NCBI GenBank assembly: GCA_017471125.1
Contig: JAFUWR010000232.1
Span: 1 to 23,134 of the forward strand
Origin: Clostridia bacterium
Lineage (GTDB): Bacteria; Bacillota; Clostridia; Christensenellales; Aristaeellaceae
Length of the DNA stretch: 23,134 nt
Direction: 5' to 3'
Positions 14,383 to 20,834 of the stretch are shown in pieces. Numbering within the stretch: the stretch's first letter is position 1; each line of letters starts with the position of its first letter. The notes beneath the pieces are model-generated. The model saw only the letters and a program-made list of their open reading frames with translations. It did not search any database and was not told the DNA's origin. Position numbers and translations under genes: made by a program.

Positions 14383-15153
14383 ATGAAGCCTGACTATCAG
14401 AACTGGGCCCCGAAGCCGATGGTGGCGGGGCTGTGGGCGGCCACGGCGGTGGCGGCGATACTTTTCATCATTTTCAACCGGGCGGGGCTGATATGGGCGC
14501 TGCTGTTCGGCGCGGCGACGCTGATATTGCTGTTCTTCGCGGCGTGGATGACCGCGCTTTACCGGGCCTTTGACTATGACGGCAAGCGGAAGCTGGCGAA
14601 GGTCATCATCGACGGCACGGCCGACCACGTCCACATCCCGGACGGCGGCGTGGGCCTGGACGTGGGCTGCGGCAGCGGCGCGCTGACCATCGCCTGCGCC
14701 AAGCGCAACCCCCGGGCACAGATGGTGGGCTGCGACGTGTGGAGCGGCGCGTACAGGACCGTGTTCACCAAGCAGCGCTGCGAGGACAACGCGCGGGCCG
14801 AGGGCGTCACGAACGTCAGGTTCCAGGCGGGCAACGCCGTGCGCCTGCCCTTCGAGGACGAGAGCTTCGACGTGGTGACCAGCAACTACGTCTACCACAA
14901 CATCACCGGCGTCAACAAGCAGGACCTGCTCATGGAGACGCTGCGGGTGCTCAAGAAGGGCGGCAGCTTTGCCATCCACGACCTGATGGGCAAGGCCCGG
15001 TACGGCGACATGGACGCCTTCGTGAAGAAGCTGGGTTCGATGGGGTATCGTGACGTGAAGCTGATCGACACCACCGACGGCACGTTCATGGGACGGCGCG
15101 AGGCCGCGTGGCTGGGCCTTGGCCACTCGACGCTGCTGGTGGGCAGGAAGTGA
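14383..15153 (+). CDS. Membrane-anchored class I SAM-dependent methyltransferase
   Basis: This 256-residue protein starts with two hydrophobic helices (about residues 13-31 and 35-57). A class I methyltransferase domain follows, with motif I GLDVGCGSGALT, an acidic residue after the second strand (GCDVW), the LPFEDESFDVV region and VLKKGGSFAIHDL. The N-terminal membrane hairpin implies action at the cytoplasmic face of the membrane, perhaps on a lipid, quinone or hydrophobic small molecule; the substrate is not identifiable. The ATG at 14383 is chosen because purine-rich GGATGGGGAAG precedes it, whereas the earlier ATG at 14362 lies in the operator palindrome without a ribosome site. It is monocistronic and appears strongly promoted yet repressible. 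Confidence 0.8.
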   Translation: MKPDYQNWAPKPMVAGLWAATAVAAILFIIFNRAGLIWALLFGAATLILLFFAAWMTALYRAFDYDGKRKLAKVIIDGTADHVHIPDGGVGLDVGCGSGALTIACAKRNPRAQMVGCDVWSGAYRTVFTKQRCEDNARAEGVTNVRFQAGNAVRLPFEDESFDVVTSNYVYHNITGVNKQDLLMETLRVLKKGGSFAIHDLMGKARYGDMDAFVKKLGSMGYRDVKLIDTTDGTFMGRREAAWLGLGHSTLLVGRK

Positions 15154-15221
15154 GGGCGCGCCGCCGAGCGGCCGATCGCTTTCAGTACAACGTAAATTTT
15201 TACAAAACCGGGGTTATAGGC

Positions 15222-15250
15222 TTGCAATAGCCCCGGGATTGTGATACAGT
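15222..15250 (+). promoter_or_regulatory. Promoter for the riboswitch-cbiK transcript
   Basis: TTGCAA (15222-15227) and TACAGT (15245-15250), 17 bases apart, lie just before the cobalamin aptamer. Each box deviates from consensus, so this is a moderate-confidence assignment. The stretch 15154-15221 upstream shows only a small GCCGC-CGA-GCGGC hairpin and no gene. Confidence 0.55.
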
Positions 15251-15269
15251 ATCGTTGAAAACAGAATAC

Positions 15270-15434
15270 ACAGCGGGTGTCGGGCGCGATGCGTCCGGTG
15301 AAAAGGGAAGCAGGTGCAAGTCCTGCGCGAACTCGTCACTGTGAACGGGGAGCGATCGGGCAGAGGGCCACTGGAAACGGGAAGGCCGCCCAAGGATCGC
15401 GATGAGCCGTGAGCCAGGAGACCTGCCCGTCTGT
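15270..15434 (+). promoter_or_regulatory. Cobalamin (B12) riboswitch aptamer
   Basis: The aptamer landmarks occur in order: CCGGTGAAAAGGGAAGCAGGTGC (about 15295-15317, broken here only by reading), the CACTGTGA element, CCACTGG followed by GGGAAGGC, the GATGAGCCGTGAG segment, and the B12 box GAGCCAGGAGACCTGCC at 15411-15427. The closing P1 helix can form between ACAGCGGGT (15270-15278) and GCCCGTCTGT (15425-15434). Adenosyl- or other cobalamin binding normally switches the downstream gene off. It controls the exported CbiK gene and probably the following small secreted protein. Confidence 0.95.
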
Positions 15435-15496
15435 ATGCGAGGAACGCCGACGGCGTTTCGTGTCACGAGTGCCTGACAGCATAAGTTATTATTACT

Positions 15497-15519
15497 GCGC
15501 ATGCCCTTGTGGCATGCGC
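15497..15519 (+). promoter_or_regulatory. Expression-platform hairpin downstream of the B12 riboswitch
   Basis: A perfect 9-bp stem GCGCATGCC / GGCATGCGC with a five-base loop is followed by TTATGTATT, which is U-rich but not a continuous U tract. A smaller AACGCC/GGCGTT hairpin lies at 15443-15457. The larger stem is the best candidate for a conditional terminator; the alternative is translational control, as the AGGAGG site lies at about 15562-15567. Confidence 0.5.
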
Positions 15520-15572
15520 TTATGTATTGCTGCCCCGACGGGCTACAATAAATTATCTTGTAGGAGGAACCT

Positions 15573-16736
15573 ATGATGAAAAAGGTACTTTCCCTGCTGG
15601 TCGTGCTGGCGATGGTCTTTGCGATGGGCATCGCCGCTTTCGCCGAGGACGCGGATGCCGCGGCTGCGGTCGATGAGCTGATCGCCACCATCCAGGCCCA
15701 GGAGTGGACCGAGGAGACCGACGCCCAGATCGAGGCCGCCAAGGCCGGCTGGGACGCCCTGACCGACGCCCAGAAGGAGCTGGTGGAAGAGGGCGACTAC
15801 TTCGCGCTGGATACCGGCGACGCCGCCGCTGACGATCCGCTGAACGCCGACGACATCGGCGAGAACGAGCTGCTGGTCGTGAGCTTCGGCACCTCCTTCA
15901 ACGACAGCCGCGTGGCTGACATCGGCGGCATCGAGAAGGCCCTGCAGGCCGCGTACCCGGATTGGGCCGTGCGCCGCGCCTTCACCGCGCAGATCATCAT
16001 CAACCACATCCAGGCCCGCGACGGCGAGCGCATCGACAACATGGCCCAGGCGCTGGATCGCGCCGTGGCCAACGGCGTCAAGAAGCTGGTCGTGCAGCCC
16101 ACCCACCTGATGCACGGCGCGGAGTACGACGAGCTGGTCGGCACCCTCGAGGCGTATCGCGACAAGTTCGAGAAGGTCGTCGTCGCCGAGCCCCTGCTGG
16201 GCGAGGTCGGCGCGGACGCCACCGTCATCAACGATGACAAGGGCTATGTCGCCGCGGCCGTCGTAGCCGAGGCCGTCACCATCGCCGGATACGAGGGCGA
16301 AAGCGCCGACCATCCAGCCATCGACGTGGCCGCCGAGGACGGCACCGCCTTCGTGTTCATGGGCCACGGCACCAGCCACACCGCCAACGTGACCTATGAC
16401 CAGATGCAGACCCAGATGAACGAGCTGGGCTTCAAGAACGTGTTCATCGGCACCGTCGAGGGCGAGCCCGAGGACACCGAGTGCTCCGTGGTCATCGACA
16501 AGGTCAAGGAAGCCGGCTTCACCAAGGTCATCCTGCGTCCCCTGATGGTCGTCGCCGGCGATCACGCCAACAACGACATGGCCGATCCCGAGGACGAGGA
16601 GTCCTGGGTGAGCCAGTTCACCGCCGCCGACGCCTTCGAGAGCATCGACTGCCAGATCGAGGGCCTGGGCCGCATCGAGCTGATCCAGCAGCTGTACGTG
16701 CTGCACACTGCCGATGCCATCGAGGCCATCGGCTGA
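15573..16736 (+). CDS. cbiK: Exported CbiK-family anaerobic cobaltochelatase with extra N-terminal helical domain
   Basis: This 387-residue protein has a signal peptide (residues 1-24, cleavage after AFA) and so acts outside the cytoplasm. Residues about 30-85 form a short helical region with the AAKAGWDALTDAQKELV pattern seen in surface proteins of Clostridia. From about 98 onward it is a CbiK chelatase: VVSFGTS at the start, active-site histidines H178 (VQPTHLMHG), H265 (FMGHGTSHT) and H331 (AGDHANND). CbiK inserts Co2+ into sirohydrochlorin; exported versions are known in Desulfovibrio. No other cobalamin biosynthesis genes are adjacent, so tetrapyrrole or metal scavenging is an alternative. 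Start codons at 15573 or 15576 follow AGGAGG. Expression is under the B12 riboswitch. Confidence 0.9.
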   Translation: MMKKVLSLLVVLAMVFAMGIAAFAEDADAAAAVDELIATIQAQEWTEETDAQIEAAKAGWDALTDAQKELVEEGDYFALDTGDAAADDPLNADDIGENELLVVSFGTSFNDSRVADIGGIEKALQAAYPDWAVRRAFTAQIIINHIQARDGERIDNMAQALDRAVANGVKKLVVQPTHLMHGAEYDELVGTLEAYRDKFEKVVVAEPLLGEVGADATVINDDKGYVAAAVVAEAVTIAGYEGESADHPAIDVAAEDGTAFVFMGHGTSHTANVTYDQMQTQMNELGFKNVFIGTVEGEPEDTECSVVIDKVKEAGFTKVILRPLMVVAGDHANNDMADPEDEESWVSQFTAADAFESIDCQIEGLGRIELIQQLYVLHTADAIEAIG

Positions 16737-16750
16737 TAGCACCCGACACA

Positions 16751-16782
16751 AAAGCCTCCGGCCCTGCGCGGCCGGGGGCTTT
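16751..16782 (+). terminator. Hairpin after cbiK, weak terminator or attenuator
   Basis: AAAGCCTCCGGCC (16751-16763) pairs with GGCCGGGGGCTTT (16770-16782) around a CTGCGC loop, with one mismatch. Only three T follow, so partial read-through into the next gene 21 bases later is likely, giving lower expression of the second gene. Confidence 0.55.
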
Positions 16783-16803
16783 GAACGATATGGAGGATAG
16801 ACC

Positions 16804-17250
16804 ATGAAGAGATTCATAGCTTCCGCGCTCGTCGTCGCGCTGGCGCTGATGGCGCTGGTGGCGCTGGCGGAGACCGCGGCGCTGGAGGACGGCGTCTACA
16901 CCGCCACCTTCACCACCGACAACAGCATGTTCCACGTCAACGAGATGTATGACGACAAGGGCACCCTCACCGTGCAGGACGGCCAGATGACCATCCACGT
17001 GACCCTGGCGTCCAAGAACATCGTGAACCTGTTCCCCGGCCTGGCCGCGGACGCTGAGCAGGAGGGCGCCGCGCTGCTGGAGCCTACCGTGGACACCGTG
17101 GACTACAACGACGGCACCACCGGCGACGCCTACGGCTTCGACATCCCCGTGCCGGTCATCGGCGAGGAGTTCGACGTGGCGCTGCTGGGCAAGAAGGGCA
17201 AGTGGTACGACCACAAGGTCGTGGTCAGCGACCCCGTGCCCGCGGAATAA
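16804..17250 (+). CDS. Small secreted NEAT/Shr-like putative metal- or tetrapyrrole-binding protein
   Basis: This 148-residue protein has a signal peptide (about 1-22, cleavage near ALA|ET) and one beta-rich domain. The pattern LEDGVYTATF, MFHVNEMYDDKGTLTVQDGQM, IHVTLASKNIVNLF, YGFDIPVPV and GKWYDHKVVVSDP resembles the small NEAT-like/'iron transport-associated' surface proteins found in Clostridia near corrinoid or heme genes. This assignment is from memory and not certain. No lipobox, LPXTG or C-terminal anchor is present, so it would be released or held by other proteins. GGAGG lies seven bases before the ATG. It follows the exported CbiK gene and probably shares its B12-controlled transcript, suggesting it hands a cobalt, heme or corrinoid ligand to or from the chelatase. 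Confidence 0.6.
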   Translation: MKRFIASALVVALALMALVALAETAALEDGVYTATFTTDNSMFHVNEMYDDKGTLTVQDGQMTIHVTLASKNIVNLFPGLAADAEQEGAALLEPTVDTVDYNDGTTGDAYGFDIPVPVIGEEFDVALLGKKGKWYDHKVVVSDPVPAE

Positions 17251-17264
17251 CATAACGCACATGG

Positions 17265-17295
17265 ACAGGGCCGTCCCGAGAAGGGGCGGCCCTGT
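17265..17295. terminator. Hairpin between convergent genes
   Basis: ACAGGGCCGTCCC pairs with GGGGCGGCCCTGT (one wobble) around a GAGAA loop, between the small secreted protein gene and the convergent UroD-family gene. T runs are short on both strands, so it may act as a bidirectional but inefficient terminator. Confidence 0.6.
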
Positions 17296-17304
17296 TCGTA
17301 TGCC

Positions 17305-18354
17305 TTACTTGTTCGCGGCCTGGCAGGCGTCCAGGAACGCGAGGATGTGCTCCTCGGGGGTGTTCACGTCCATGCCCACGCAGGAGATGGAGATCCTGCC
17401 CTCGTCGGCCTTGCCCTCCTTGAGCATGCGTTCGACGTTTTGGTGTATCTGGTCCGGGCCCTCCTTCTGGATGTTGACGGCGCTGTAACGGAGGTTCAGC
17501 CACACCCCCGGCAGGTGCTCCCGCACGTAGGGGATGTTGGAGCCCGCGCCCACCTCGGCAAAGGCCAGGTTCTTCACCTTGCGGTAGCCCTCGCAGACGT
17601 GCTCCATGCTCTTGCCGCAGTGGTGGATGCCGAAGCAGGGGAACGCCTCGGCCAGCCGCAGGTCGTGGGGGAGGAGGAATTCCTCGTAGCAGGCGTTGGA
17701 CACCATCTCCACGGAGCAGTTGGACGTGAGGTAGTTCTCAGGCATGACCTTGCGCACGATGCCGGTGACGCCGCCGGAGATGTCGTTGCTCAATGCGTAG
17801 AAGCGCTTGCCGACCTCGAGAGACAGGTCGGTGAGCTTGGTCAGCAGGTCGGTGATCTCGTCCGGGTCGGAGTAGTAGGACATGTACAGCTCCTGGCCCA
17901 TCAGGTCCAGCGCGATGTTCTGGACGCCCTGGAGGTTGATGTAGGTCTCCACCCGGCCATAGTCGTTGAGCAGGCCGTCGATCTGCCTCTGCGTCCGCGC
18001 CCACACCGGGTCATGGTCCAGGTCGGGAACCTGTATGTCCTCCAGATCGTCGGCGGTCAGGTTCCGGCACACCACCTGGGGCGAGTTGTCCGGCTTGTAG
18101 ACGATGTCGCAGCCCATCAGCTCGGAGTACAGGTAGCCCGCGGCCAGCAGGTCCGTGCCCATCAGCGGCCTCGGCTTGGGTTCCTTCTCGCCGATGCCGT
18201 ACTTGCCGAAGTGATCGTACAGCGTCCGGCGCATCTTCACGTCGCACTCCATGCGGTACTTGTAGTCGTCGAAGAACGGCTGTGAGAAGTCGATGCCGGC
18301 GTTCTTGTGCCACCACGACGGGTGGAACGTGATGTCATAGGGGATCCTGTCCAT
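17305..18354 (-). CDS. UroD-fold protein with MtaA-type zinc site, putative corrinoid-dependent methyltransferase
   Basis: This 349-residue protein belongs to the uroporphyrinogen decarboxylase/MtaA superfamily. A His-x-Cys pair at H244 and C246 (FGIHHCGK) and a later cysteine at C325 (ISISCVGMD) match the zinc ligands of the MtaA/MtbA methyltransferases, with nearly the same spacing (79 residues). Such enzymes move a methyl group between a corrinoid protein and a thiol or other acceptor. True heme-pathway UroD lacks these ligands and no heme genes are nearby. The start is supported by GGAGGC seven bases upstream. It lies 23 bp after a YcxB-like gene on the same strand. No corrinoid-binding protein gene is in the window, so partner and substrate are unknown. 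Confidence 0.78.
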   Translation of the reverse strand: MDRIPYDITFHPSWWHKNAGIDFSQPFFDDYKYRMECDVKMRRTLYDHFGKYGIGEKEPKPRPLMGTDLLAAGYLYSELMGCDIVYKPDNSPQVVCRNLTADDLEDIQVPDLDHDPVWARTQRQIDGLLNDYGRVETYINLQGVQNIALDLMGQELYMSYYSDPDEITDLLTKLTDLSLEVGKRFYALSNDISGGVTGIVRKVMPENYLTSNCSVEMVSNACYEEFLLPHDLRLAEAFPCFGIHHCGKSMEHVCEGYRKVKNLAFAEVGAGSNIPYVREHLPGVWLNLRYSAVNIQKEGPDQIHQNVERMLKEGKADEGRISISCVGMDVNTPEEHILAFLDACQAANK

Positions 18355-18377
18355 GTTGTCCGCCTCCGTTATCGGTG

Positions 18378-18905
18378 TTATAGTTCTTCGACGACCCCGC
18401 CGCGGGCTGCATTGAGCCGCGCCCTGAGGTCGCCCGGCGTCCCCTGCTCGAAGCCCGCGTAGGGCAGCAGGAACGCGCTGGACTTTGTGAGATAGAGGTA
18501 TATGATCTGGTCCTTCTCCATGAAGCAGGCGCGGACCACCCGGTCGAGGCCGTAGCGGGCCTGCTCCTTATCGCTTTTGATGTCGAAGCCGTCGCCCGTG
18601 AAGGTCAGCGCGTAGAAGAACTTGGGCGTCTCCGACAAGCCGAACTGCTCGGTGATGCGGTTGACGCTCATGTAGAAGCGCAGGTAGCGGCTTACAAAGA
18701 AATATGCGCCCAGCGCGATGAACGCATAGCCCAGGATGGGGCTGTCGGCGCGGAAGTTCATCAGCCCGAACACGACGATCAGCGCGGACAGTACCAGGTG
18801 CCCGGCGACGCCCTTTTTGTCGCCCAGCACGTGAAAGCGCATGTAGCGCCTGTACTGCCGCTCCGTGAGCTGACAGCGCACCCTGATCGCCTCGTCCATG
18901 TCCAT
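18378..18905 (-). CDS. YcxB-like small membrane protein of unknown function
   Basis: This 175-residue protein has two adjacent hydrophobic helices at about 36-51 and 57-73, then a soluble C-terminal domain of about 90 residues. The order of a membrane hairpin followed by a beta-rich domain ending in FLLPYAGFEQGTPGDLRARL is typical of YcxB-like proteins (DUF-type, function unknown). Two in-frame ATG codons (18905, 18899) could serve; the upstream one is given. It is the first gene of a minus-strand unit with the UroD-fold gene, and diverges from the TRAP transporter genes. A functional link with its neighbour is not apparent. Confidence 0.7.
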   Translation of the reverse strand: MDMDEAIRVRCQLTERQYRRYMRFHVLGDKKGVAGHLVLSALIVVFGLMNFRADSPILGYAFIALGAYFFVSRYLRFYMSVNRITEQFGLSETPKFFYALTFTGDGFDIKSDKEQARYGLDRVVRACFMEKDQIIYLYLTKSSAFLLPYAGFEQGTPGDLRARLNAARGGVVEEL

Positions 18906-18934
18906 CCGACCCCGCTTGCTTTTCGTTCACGACC

Positions 18935-18963
18935 ATTATAGGACGAAAAGATAGAAAGGTAAA
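18935..18963 (-). promoter_or_regulatory. Promoter for YcxB-like/UroD-fold unit
   Basis: On the minus strand TTTACC (18963-18958) and a perfect TATAAT (18940-18935) are 17 bases apart, about 30 bases before the YcxB-like start codon. The -35 box matches consensus at four of six positions. Confidence 0.6.
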
Positions 18964-19005
18964 GAGTTTAACACAAAAATAATTGACAAATGTTTAGTTT
19001 TGTAA

Positions 19006-19034
19006 TTGACAGCAGGGTAAAAGTGATGTAAACT
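19006..19034 (+). promoter_or_regulatory. Promoter for dctPQM operon
   Basis: TTGACA (19006-19011) and TAAACT (19029-19034) are separated by 17 bases in a conspicuously AT-rich intergenic region. Predicted transcription would start near 19041 and leave a leader of about 80 bases that contains an imperfect direct repeat. Two more TTGACA hexamers lie at 18983 and 19050 without suitable -10 boxes. Confidence 0.68.
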
Positions 19035-19050
19035 TATACATGATATTTCT

Positions 19051-19099
19051 TGACAGGAGCTTAGCGCCGAGCGGGAAATGTCTGACGGGACCTTAGCAC
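19051..19099 (+). repeat. Imperfect direct repeat in the dctP leader
   Basis: TGACAGGAGCTTAGCGC (19051-19067) and TGACGGGACCTTAGCAC (19083-19099) agree at 14 of 17 positions with a 32-base period, about three DNA turns. It may be a regulator binding site or an RNA feature of the leader; function unknown. Confidence 0.5.
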
Positions 19100-19120
19100 A
19101 AAGACAGAAGGAGCGATGGT

Positions 19121-20125
19121 ATGAAGAAGTTATTATCCATGATCCTCGCGGTGGGCCTGGTGCTGTCCATGTTCGCCGGCATGGCCCTGGCGGAGGCCGA
19201 GCTGACCTTCACCTACGCCGAGCTGAACGGCGACGACAACATCAACTCCCGCGTCGGCTACAAGTTCGCCGAGTACGTGGACGAGCTGTCCGAAGGCCGC
19301 ATCAAGATCGACGTTTTCACCGCTTCCCAGCTGGGTGACGAGATCACCTGTCTGAACGCCCTGCAGATGGGCGGCGGCACCGTGGACTTCTACCGCGGCA
19401 ACACCAACTCCCTGGGCGACTACGGCATCCGCAAGATGACCCTGTTCGGCCTGCCCTACATCTTCACCAGCCGCGACAACATGTGGAAGGTGCTGGACTC
19501 CGAGGAGATCGGCCAGGCGTTCCTGAACGAGGGCGCTGAGGTCGGCGCGGGCTTCATCGGCATCGCCTATACCGACGAGGGCGCCCGCCACACCTTCACC
19601 TCCATGGAGATCACCGGCCTGAACGATCTGAAGGGCAAGAAGATCCGCGTGCCGGAGACCACCCTGATGATGGACACCATGGCGGCCCTGGGCGCCGAGC
19701 CCACCCCCATCTCCTACTCCGAGCTGTACTCCTCCATCCAGACCGGCGTCGTGGACGGCGGCGAGAACGGCTATCCGGGCTATGACTCCAACAAGTTCTA
19801 CGAGGTCGCGCCCTACTACCTGCTGGACGGCCACACCTTCTCTCCCGGTGTCATCCTGATGGCCGAGGCCCGCTGGAACCAGCTGAGCGAAGAGGACCAG
19901 GCCATCCTGAAGGAGGCCGGCAAGAAGGCGTCCGCGTGGAACAAGGAGCAGATCGAGGCCGAGGAGGCCGCGCTGCGCAAGTCCCTCGAGGAGAAGGGCG
20001 TCACCATCATCGACGTGCCCGCCGAGGATATGGCCGCGGCCCAGGAGGCCTGCAAGACCGTCTGGGAGGGCTACTCCGAGGGCATCGAGGATGTGCTCCA
20101 GGCCATCGTCGACATCCAGCAGTAA
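19121..20125 (+). CDS. dctP: TRAP transporter solute-binding protein (DctP family)
   Basis: This 334-residue exported binding protein has a signal peptide 1-24 (cleavage after ALA). The DctP domain shows the conserved GKKIRVPET with R176, the arginine that usually clamps a substrate carboxylate, followed by ALGAEPTPISYSELYSSIQTGVVDGGENG. The usual Q-E-N-P after VDG is G-E-N-G here. The ligand is therefore probably an organic anion, identity unknown. There is no lipobox cysteine at the cleavage site, unusual for a Gram-positive binding protein unless it is free or the cell is diderm. GAAGGAGCG precedes the ATG. It is the first and presumably most strongly expressed gene of the TRAP operon. Confidence 0.94.
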   Translation: MKKLLSMILAVGLVLSMFAGMALAEAELTFTYAELNGDDNINSRVGYKFAEYVDELSEGRIKIDVFTASQLGDEITCLNALQMGGGTVDFYRGNTNSLGDYGIRKMTLFGLPYIFTSRDNMWKVLDSEEIGQAFLNEGAEVGAGFIGIAYTDEGARHTFTSMEITGLNDLKGKKIRVPETTLMMDTMAALGAEPTPISYSELYSSIQTGVVDGGENGYPGYDSNKFYEVAPYYLLDGHTFSPGVILMAEARWNQLSEEDQAILKEAGKKASAWNKEQIEAEEAALRKSLEEKGVTIIDVPAEDMAAAQEACKTVWEGYSEGIEDVLQAIVDIQQ

Positions 20126-20182
20126 ACCCCGCGCCTCCCGTGTGCGCACGTGAAAACGCCGCCCGGGACGCATAGCAACCGC

Positions 20183-20261
20183 CTGCCAGGGAAGAGGACG
20201 GCAGCCCGTCTCTCTTCCCTGGCAGAGTTGTGTCAATAGTATTCCCTGTCTTTGCAGGGAA
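20183..20261 (+). promoter_or_regulatory. Two hairpins in the dctP-dctQ intercistronic region
   Basis: CTGCCAGGGAAGAG (20183-20196) pairs perfectly with CTCTTCCCTGGCAG (20212-20225), and the loop adds GACGG/CCGTC pairing. There is no U tract, so it is likely an mRNA-stabilising or attenuating stem and not a full terminator. A second stem, TTCCCTG (20242-20248) with CAGGGAA (20255-20261), ends right at the GGAGGG ribosome site of dctQ. Together they would keep DctP levels above those of the membrane subunits. Confidence 0.7.
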
Positions 20262-20273
20262 GGAGGGAGAAAT

Positions 20274-20834
20274 TTGAGGAAGTTTTACGACGCCGTCTAC
20301 TGGGTGTTTTTGACGTTCTGCAAGCTGATCTTCATCGCGTCGATCTGCATCACGTCCTACGTGGTGTTCATGCGGTTCGTGATGAGCAAGACGCCGCGAT
20401 GGGGCGAGCAGGCGATACTGATCTGCATGGTGTACATGGCGCTCATCAGCGCGAGCCTCGCCATCCGCACGGACAAGCACCTGCGCGTGGTGCTGATACA
20501 GTACGCCTTCCCGGCATCCGTCCGCGCCCGGGTGATGGAGGTGCTGCACGCCTTAAGCCAGGTGATGATCTTCCTGTTCAGCCTGTTCATGATCGTCTAC
20601 GGCGTACAGTTCACCCAGCTCATGTCCCGAAGCGTGCTGTCGGGCATCCCCATCGCCAAGTCCTGGCTGTACGCGGCGGTGCCGGTGGCCGGGGTGTGCA
20701 TGCTCCTGATGCAGAGCGAGCGGTTCATACTTTTCGTCCTCAAGCTGATGAAGAAGCCGGTCGCGGGCTACTACGACTACAAGATCACGCCCCACGAGGG
20801 CGAGCTTGAGACCGCGGAGGTGGAAAACAAGTGA
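20274..20834 (+). CDS. dctQ: TRAP transporter small membrane subunit (DctQ family)
   Basis: This 186-residue protein has four hydrophobic segments (about 10-36, 44-62, 88-112 and 128-148) and the family pattern RWGEQ after helix 1 and RTDKHLRV after helix 2. The start is TTG at 20274, six bases after GGAGGG; no ATG fits in frame with the family N-terminus. With DctM it forms the ion-driven (usually Na+) permease that accepts ligand from DctP. Its stop overlaps the dctM start. The rare start codon and the hairpin at the ribosome site suggest deliberately low translation. Confidence 0.92.
   Translation: MRKFYDAVYWVFLTFCKLIFIASICITSYVVFMRFVMSKTPRWGEQAILICMVYMALISASLAIRTDKHLRVVLIQYAFPASVRARVMEVLHALSQVMIFLFSLFMIVYGVQFTQLMSRSVLSGIPIAKSWLYAAVPVAGVCMLLMQSERFILFVLKLMKKPVAGYYDYKITPHEGELETAEVENK

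Noticed and set aside
15160..15172. GCCGC-CGA-GCGGC hairpin as terminator of the methyltransferase gene
   Set aside because: Only a five-pair stem and no T run follows.
17305..18354. Uroporphyrinogen decarboxylase of heme biosynthesis (HemE)
   Set aside because: It carries the His-x-Cys plus Cys zinc ligand set of MtaA-type enzymes and has no heme pathway neighbours.
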